The translations under genes were made by a program, and so were the position numbers. The notes below the pieces were generated by a model. The model had not been told where the DNA came from and searched no databases. It saw only the letters and a program-made list of their open reading frames with translations. Source: Streptococcus sanguinis (GTDB lineage: Bacteria > Bacillota > Bacilli > Lactobacillales > Streptococcaceae). From it: 64,000 bases of DNA. Positions within the stretch are counted from its first letter, which is position 1, and the number at the start of each line of letters is the position of its first letter. The stretch is from NCBI RefSeq assembly GCF_900635155.1, contig NZ_LR134002.1:1674001-1738000 (forward strand). The letters run 5' to 3'. This document shows positions 59,778-64,000 of the stretch, piece after piece.

Positions 59778-60317
59778 CTAATCTCTTTTGAAAGCGTCAT
59801 CTTGACGATTTTTCCAGATTTTCTGACCAAGCTGAAATGCCCGCCAAGCCAGATAACCACCCAAAGTATTGGTCCAGAGATCATCAATCTCAAAGACTCG
59901 ATTGGCGTTGATTAGAAGGTCCAGCAGAATCTGAGTCACTTCAATAGACAGACTCATCCCAAAGCTCAACCATACAACCTTCTTGGTCTTCCGCAATTTT
60001 GGAAAGAGCCAAAGCAATTGAAAGATTAATGGCGACAGTAAGAAGATATTGGCTAGATTTTGGATAAAGACCTTGACCAGCTGGATCCAAGAAGTAATCT
60101 CGCCAATATTAACAAAGGAATTAAAAGGGATTAACAAAACCACTATTCGGCCAAAATACTGGACTCCCGGCGTCTCCATTCCCGGCTCTGGAACCTGAGG
60201 AATAAAACACAGAATGCAAAGCATCAAGAAATAGAGCCAGCTTCCCCCTACCAGCAATTTCCGCCCCTTAGCTGTCAGCTCACCGTCTGAAGTCAGATAG
60301 TTCTTAAGGCTGAACAT
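59778..60317 (-). CDS. VanZ-like family membrane protein
   Basis: 179 residues with four to five membrane spans. VanZ-type features: [49 protein letters not shown] and [16 protein letters not shown]. Function of chromosomal VanZ-like proteins is unclear; the founding member gives slight teicoplanin tolerance. Overlaps the rlmN end by 14 bp, so it is the last gene of yutD-rlmN-vanZ. Confidence 0.88.
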   Translation of the reverse strand: MFSLKNYLTSDGELTAKGRKLLVGGSWLYFLMLCILCFIPQVPEPGMETPGVQYFGRIVVLLIPFNSFVNIGEITSWIQLVKVFIQNLANIFLLSPLIFQLLWLFPKLRKTKKVVWLSFGMSLSIEVTQILLDLLINANRVFEIDDLWTNTLGGYLAWRAFQLGQKIWKNRQDDAFKRD

Positions 60318-61392
60318 TTTCTACCAATGCTTTCTCGCGATCACGCTTCATGGTATTAGAACGTAGCTGGCCACAGGCTGCATCAATATCCGTTCCATGT
60401 TCCTGACGAACCACGCAGTTAACTCCGTTTTTCTTGAGGGTATCATAGAAAGCCATCACGCGCTCTTTGGGACTGCGGCTGTATTGGTCGTGCTCGCTAA
60501 CGGGGTTATAAGGAATGAGATTGACATAAGATAGCTTCTTAATGTTCTTGAGCAGCTCAGCCAGTTCCTTGGCTTGCTCTACACCGTCATTGACTTCATT
60601 GAGCATGATGTACTCAAAGGTCACCCTGCGGTTGGTCGTCTCAATATAGTATTCGATAGCCGCAAAAAGCTTTTCGATAGGGAAGGACCGGTTAATCCGC
60701 ATGATGCTGGTCCGCAAATCATTATTCGGGGCATGGAGGGATACAGCTAGATTAACCTGCACACCTTCATTGGCAAAGTCGCGAATCTTATGCGCCAGCC
60801 CTGAGGTCGAAACCGTGATATGGCGGGCACCGATAGCCAAACCTTTATCATCATTGACCGTCCGGACAAACTTGAGCACATTGTCATAGTTATCAAAAGG
60901 CTCGCCGATTCCCATAACCACGATGTGGCTGACCCGCTCATCCTGACCACGCTCATCAAAATACTTCTGAACCAGCATAATCTGAGCAACAATTTCACCG
61001 TTATTGAGGTCACGTTGCTTTTTAATTAAGCCGGAAGCGCAGAAGGTACAACCGATATTACAGCCAACTTGGGTGGTCACACAGACAGAAAGTCCATAGT
61101 GCTGACGCATGAGTACCGTCTCAATCAGCATACCGTCCGGCAGCTCAAAAAGGTACTTGACCGTACCGTCAGCAGACTCTTGGACGATACGCTGTTTAAG
61201 CGGATTGACGACAAACTGATCATTTAGCTTGGCAATCAAGTCCTTGGACAGATTGGTCATCTCTTCAAAAGACTGGACCCGCTTGCGATAAAGCCACTCC
61301 CAAATCTGGGCAGCACGGAATTTCTTTTCTCCCTGAGCTTCCGCCCATTCAATCATTTCCTGACGTGTTAAACTATAAATAGATGGTTTCAT
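60304..61392 (-). CDS. rlmN: 23S rRNA (adenine-2503-C2)-methyltransferase
   Basis: 362 residues. Radical SAM enzyme methylating A2503 of 23S rRNA and A37 of some tRNAs. Iron-sulfur motif [12 protein letters not shown] (CxxxCxxC), the GEP-type [24 protein letters not shown] and C-terminal Cys in [12 protein letters not shown]. Nine bp after yutD. Confidence 0.97.
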   Translation of the reverse strand: MKPSIYSLTRQEMIEWAEAQGEKKFRAAQIWEWLYRKRVQSFEEMTNLSKDLIAKLNDQFVVNPLKQRIVQESADGTVKYLFELPDGMLIETVLMRQHYGLSVCVTTQVGCNIGCTFCASGLIKKQRDLNNGEIVAQIMLVQKYFDERGQDERVSHIVVMGIGEPFDNYDNVLKFVRTVNDDKGLAIGARHITVSTSGLAHKIRDFANEGVQVNLAVSLHAPNNDLRTSIMRINRSFPIEKLFAAIEYYIETTNRRVTFEYIMLNEVNDGVEQAKELAELLKNIKKLSYVNLIPYNPVSEHDQYSRSPKERVMAFYDTLKKNGVNCVVRQEHGTDIDAACGQLRSNTMKRDREKALVENVQP

Positions 61393-61401
61393 GTTTCTCC
61401 T

Positions 61402-61971
61402 TTATTTTTGACGGATGACAAAGTGACGATTGCTGTCTTTTTGCTTTTTCTGCCTATCTTGCTGGGAATTGTTGCGAGAGCGCTTATTGTCCCTTTTAGA
61501 ACGACTGTCTCGGTCTCGCTCGCTTCTGCGATTACGGTTGCTCCCAGAACGGCTGTTGCGAGAACGTTTCGAACGACTTTCTGTCTCTTTCTTGCCATGC
61601 GATTTCTTATCAAAGGAAGCGCGCTGGGGATTTGGATTTTCCAAGACAAAATAAGCACAGCCGTAGCTGCAGTACTCCAGCAAATAGTCTTCTAAGCGGC
61701 TAATCTTCTCATCGCTTTCATTAGCCCGCTCGTCCTTGTAAAAACCACGCAGGCGCAGCTGCTCATTGCCCCAGTCACCGACAATATAGTCAAACTTGGT
61801 GAGAATTTCTGAAAAGCGCTGATGAAAGGCCGTCAAGTCAAAGCCTTCCTTATAGTTCTCAATCAATTCAAACTCGAATTTTTCTGCAACAATCTTGCTG
61901 TCAATCTGTTTAAACTCTGGTCCTGGGAATTTATTATAATTATACAATTCAGGTGAAATATCTTTACGCAT
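61402..61971 (-). CDS. yutD: YutD-like protein (DUF1027) with basic repetitive tail
   Basis: 189 residues. Residues 1-115 are the YutD/DUF1027 domain (FDLTAFHQRFSEILTKFDYI VGDWGNEQLRLRGFY and LEDYLLEYCSYGCAYFVLEN). The remaining 70 residues are a low-complexity Arg/Ser/Asn/Asp-rich stretch, likely disordered and able to bind RNA or other acidic partners. Upstream of the rRNA methyltransferase gene rlmN, with which it probably shares a transcript. Confidence 0.88.
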   Translation of the reverse strand: MRKDISPELYNYNKFPGPEFKQIDSKIVAEKFEFELIENYKEGFDLTAFHQRFSEILTKFDYIVGDWGNEQLRLRGFYKDERANESDEKISRLEDYLLEYCSYGCAYFVLENPNPQRASFDKKSHGKKETESRSKRSRNSRSGSNRNRRSERDRDSRSKRDNKRSRNNSQQDRQKKQKDSNRHFVIRQK

Positions 61972-62125
61972 ACTCTTCCTTTAACAATCTTGGATAGTTT
62001 ATCTACAACACTTTATTTTATCATAAATCAGCCAGTATTTCGCGGACTTTTCATCAAAAATATCTTTCTGAAAAAAGTCAGACGATTTAAAGCAGAGAAG
62101 ACCAGCTGATTTTGTCTATTTCACA

Positions 62126-62151
62126 AGAAAAATCTTAGCAAAAGCTAAGAT
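62126..62151 (-). terminator. Terminator after the PDZ-Lon protease gene
   Basis: Minus-strand ATCTTAGC-TTTT-GCTAAGAT stem followed by TTTTTC, 2 bp past the stop codon. Confidence 0.75.
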
Positions 62152-62152
62152 C

Positions 62153-63196
62153 TTACTTGTTCTTTTTCAGATAGTCAATGGCATCCTGCAGCGTTTTAAC
62201 CGGAACAATTTTCATATCCGTTTTAATCTTCTTGGCTGTCTCCAGAGCCGTTTGGTAGTTGTTTTTCCCATTGAGAGAAAGCTTCTTCTCTTCCTCTGTA
62301 AGTTCATTGTTGGGTGCAAAGAAAACATCTGCTCCGCTTTGGGCTGCTGAAACGACTTTCTTATCGATTCCGCCGATTTCGCCAACTTCACCTTCACGGC
62401 TGATGCTGCCAGTCCCTGCAATATCGCGGCCATCACGAAGAGTCGGATCAGCCAACTGAGTATAAATGGCTAAGCTAAACATGAGACCAGCACTAGGACC
62501 GCCGATACCCTCAGTTGAAAATGTAATTGGAATATTACTGCTGACTTCCGTCCGGTCTATCAGACTAATCCCAATCCCGTTCTTACCGTTCTCTAGCTTG
62601 ATAATCTTTCCGGTTGCTGATTTCTCCTGACCATCCTCTTGGAAAGTCACCTTGACCTTATCCCCAAGCTTCTGCGAGTTGACATACTTGACCAGCTCTT
62701 CAGAGCTTTCAAATGTCTTGTCATTGACACCAGTTACTGTATCAGCAATATTGAGAACTCCTTTGAAGGTTGAGTTATCAGCTACCTGCAGGACATAAAC
62801 CCCCAAATAGTCCATTTTGATCTCTTTACCAGCCGTCGTCAACCCTTGATATTTGGCCATATTTTGCGATGTTTCCATGTAAAACTGGTTGATCCGATTA
62901 AACTCATCGTCCGTGGAGCCACCCGTCATATCCTTGGCAGAATAAATATCTGTAAAAGGGGTCAGCCAAGCATAGACCAGATGAGCAAAGGTTGCCTGCT
63001 CTACTCCGACCGTCACAAAGTTGTAGGAACCCGCTTCCTTGTCAGCCTGATTATCAACCAGCAAGACCTGACGAACATCCTCGGCACCACCAGGAACTTC
63101 TATATAATAAGGCAGACGAACCCAAAGAGCTGCTATAAAAAAGGCAATAGTGACGCCAATGACCGTCGGCAATATAAACTTCTTAATTCTTTTCAT
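62153..63196 (-). CDS. sepM: PDZ-domain Lon-like surface protease (SepM/YlbL)
   Basis: 347 residues. N-terminal membrane anchor ([19 protein letters not shown]), a PDZ domain (around 125-200) and an S16 Lon-type protease domain with Ser in [14 protein letters not shown] and the dyad Lys in [18 protein letters not shown]. The S. mutans homologue SepM trims the competence peptide outside the cell. Here it is the end of rsmD-coaD-sepM, overlapping coaD by 14 bp. Substrate in this organism is not known. Confidence 0.92.
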   Translation of the reverse strand: MKRIKKFILPTVIGVTIAFFIAALWVRLPYYIEVPGGAEDVRQVLLVDNQADKEAGSYNFVTVGVEQATFAHLVYAWLTPFTDIYSAKDMTGGSTDDEFNRINQFYMETSQNMAKYQGLTTAGKEIKMDYLGVYVLQVADNSTFKGVLNIADTVTGVNDKTFESSEELVKYVNSQKLGDKVKVTFQEDGQEKSATGKIIKLENGKNGIGISLIDRTEVSSNIPITFSTEGIGGPSAGLMFSLAIYTQLADPTLRDGRDIAGTGSISREGEVGEIGGIDKKVVSAAQSGADVFFAPNNELTEEEKKLSLNGKNNYQTALETAKKIKTDMKIVPVKTLQDAIDYLKKNK

Positions 63197-63677
63197 TGTT
63201 GATTCTTTCTAATTCTTTGATTACACTTTGGGGCACATAGGCTGCGATATCCTGCTGAAAAGCAATCAGCTCACGCATACGTGATGAACTGATATGCTGA
63301 TAGACTGGCTTGCTGAGCAAGAAAATCGTCTCCAGCTCTCCTGCCAATTCCTGATTGAAAAAGTTCATATTGGCTTCATAGTCTAGATCTTGACTATTTC
63401 GGAGACCGCGTACAAAAGCCTTGGCTCCCAGTCTTCTGGCCACTGTCACTGCTAGCTCATTCTGAGAAGTGATGACCTCGACATTATCCAAATGCTGTAG
63501 AGCTTCTTTGACCATGCGCTCTCTGGCTTCTATTGTGAAAAAACCAGCCTTTTCTCGGTTATAGAAAATTCCTACATAGAGCTTGTCAAAGAGCCTACTG
63601 GCCCGCTCAATCAGGTCGACATGCCCTGTGGTCATCGGATCAAAAGACCCTGTGAATAATCCTATCTTATCTGACAT
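63183..63677 (-). CDS. coaD: Phosphopantetheine adenylyltransferase
   Basis: 164 residues. Penultimate step of coenzyme A synthesis. Nucleotidyltransferase motifs [37 protein letters not shown] and [12 protein letters not shown]. Overlaps rsmD by 11 bp and sepM by 14 bp. Confidence 0.97.
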   Translation of the reverse strand: MSDKIGLFTGSFDPMTTGHVDLIERASRLFDKLYVGIFYNREKAGFFTIEARERMVKEALQHLDNVEVITSQNELAVTVARRLGAKAFVRGLRNSQDLDYEANMNFFNQELAGELETIFLLSKPVYQHISSSRMRELIAFQQDIAAYVPQSVIKELERINNEKN

Positions 63678-64000
63678 ACACCGTCACCTTTGAAATTCCA
63701 TATATCTTCTGCTTCCAAATGCCCAGCCCTGCAATTTCCTCCGGCAGCTCTACTTCCTTGTCTGTCTCACAGACTACCAGAACATCTTGACTCAAGAGCC
63801 GACGCTCCTCCAGCTTCTCAAGGTCCTCCACAATCTGCTCCTTGGCATAAGGCGGATCCAAGAGAACTAAGTCAAAAGCCCCCGTCAACATTTCCAAGGC
63901 TCGGCCAGACTCCATCTTGAGCAAGTCAAAACGTTCCGGCTCCTTTGTCATCTGAATATTTTCTGAAATAATAGCCTGAGCTCTGCGATCCTTTTCGACT
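63667..64000 (-). CDS. rsmD: 16S rRNA (guanine-966-N2)-methyltransferase, 3' part
   Basis: The last 110 codons; the gene continues beyond the right edge. The frame stays open to the window end ([16 protein letters not shown] precedes the first internal Met). The catalytic motif [20 protein letters not shown] is visible and the length of the rest fits RsmD. Typical neighbour of coaD. Confidence 0.93.
   Translation of the reverse strand, partial: VEKDRRAQAIISENIQMTKEPERFDLLKMESGRALEMLTGAFDLVLLDPPYAKEQIVEDLEKLEERRLLSQDVLVVCETDKEVELPEEIAGLGIWKQKIYGISKVTVYVR

Overview
The window reads as chromosomal DNA of an oral (sanguinis/mitis-type) Streptococcus. The pointers are a divIB-murG-murD and ftsA-ftsZ-ylmE-sepF-ylmG-ylmH-divIVA division cluster, a PBP2B-recR pair, ddl-murF, ClpE with a CtsR operator, PerR and Dpr, a ComX-type competence box in front of the prepilin peptidase cilC, small streptococcal families (DUF1797, DUF1827, DUF3165) and T-box leaders. 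Base composition and codon use look uniform. Species assignment (S. sanguinis/S. gordonii-like) is inference from protein similarity by memory, not a search result. About 66 protein genes are called, mostly on the minus strand. No rRNA, tRNA or CRISPR array was seen.

Layout. 1-7,600: membrane protein fragment, Nudix hydrolase, murF, ddl, recR, pbp2b and gpmA, i.e. peptidoglycan precursor and septal wall synthesis. 7,700-12,950: a zinc-ribbon membrane protein, perR, two small membrane genes (one frameshifted), hup, degV, a MITE-like repeat and a metallophosphatase. 12,980-18,290: a tightly coupled operon xseA-xseB-ispA-tlyA-argR-recN. 18,440-21,460: nnrD, a HAD hydrolase, folD and DUF1797. 21,700-27,580: clpE, a WYL regulator/GyrI-like pair, Nudix, DUF1827, and a divergent GNAT/MarR pair. 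27,700-40,340: T-box-controlled ileS and the division and cell-wall cluster.

40,380-45,830 is the one clear accessory stretch: a TetR regulator with its own palindromic operator, an IS256-family transposase remnant, a CPBP membrane protease, a decayed copy and an intact copy of a class-C beta-lactamase-like serine hydrolase (the intact copy preceded by 21-bp-spaced direct repeats), and an alpha/beta hydrolase. 45,810-50,160: two DUF3165 paralogues, typA, an rsuA-type pseudouridine synthase, DUF4190, a cysteine-less rhodanese and yqgQ.

50,250-59,740 holds dpr (two PerR boxes) back-to-back with cilC (ComX box 7 nt before the start codon), then the tryptophan genes. trpEGDCFBA has a Trp T-box leader, and upstream of it lies a second complete trpB paralogue with its own consensus promoter and its own Trp T-box. 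59,770-64,000: vanZ-like, rlmN, yutD, a SepM/YlbL-type PDZ-Lon protease, coaD and the 3' part of rsmD.

Most of the window is housekeeping DNA. The points most worth following are the T-box-controlled second trpB, the probably leaderless competence transcript of cilC next to the PerR promoter of dpr, and the regulated, duplicated hydrolase island.
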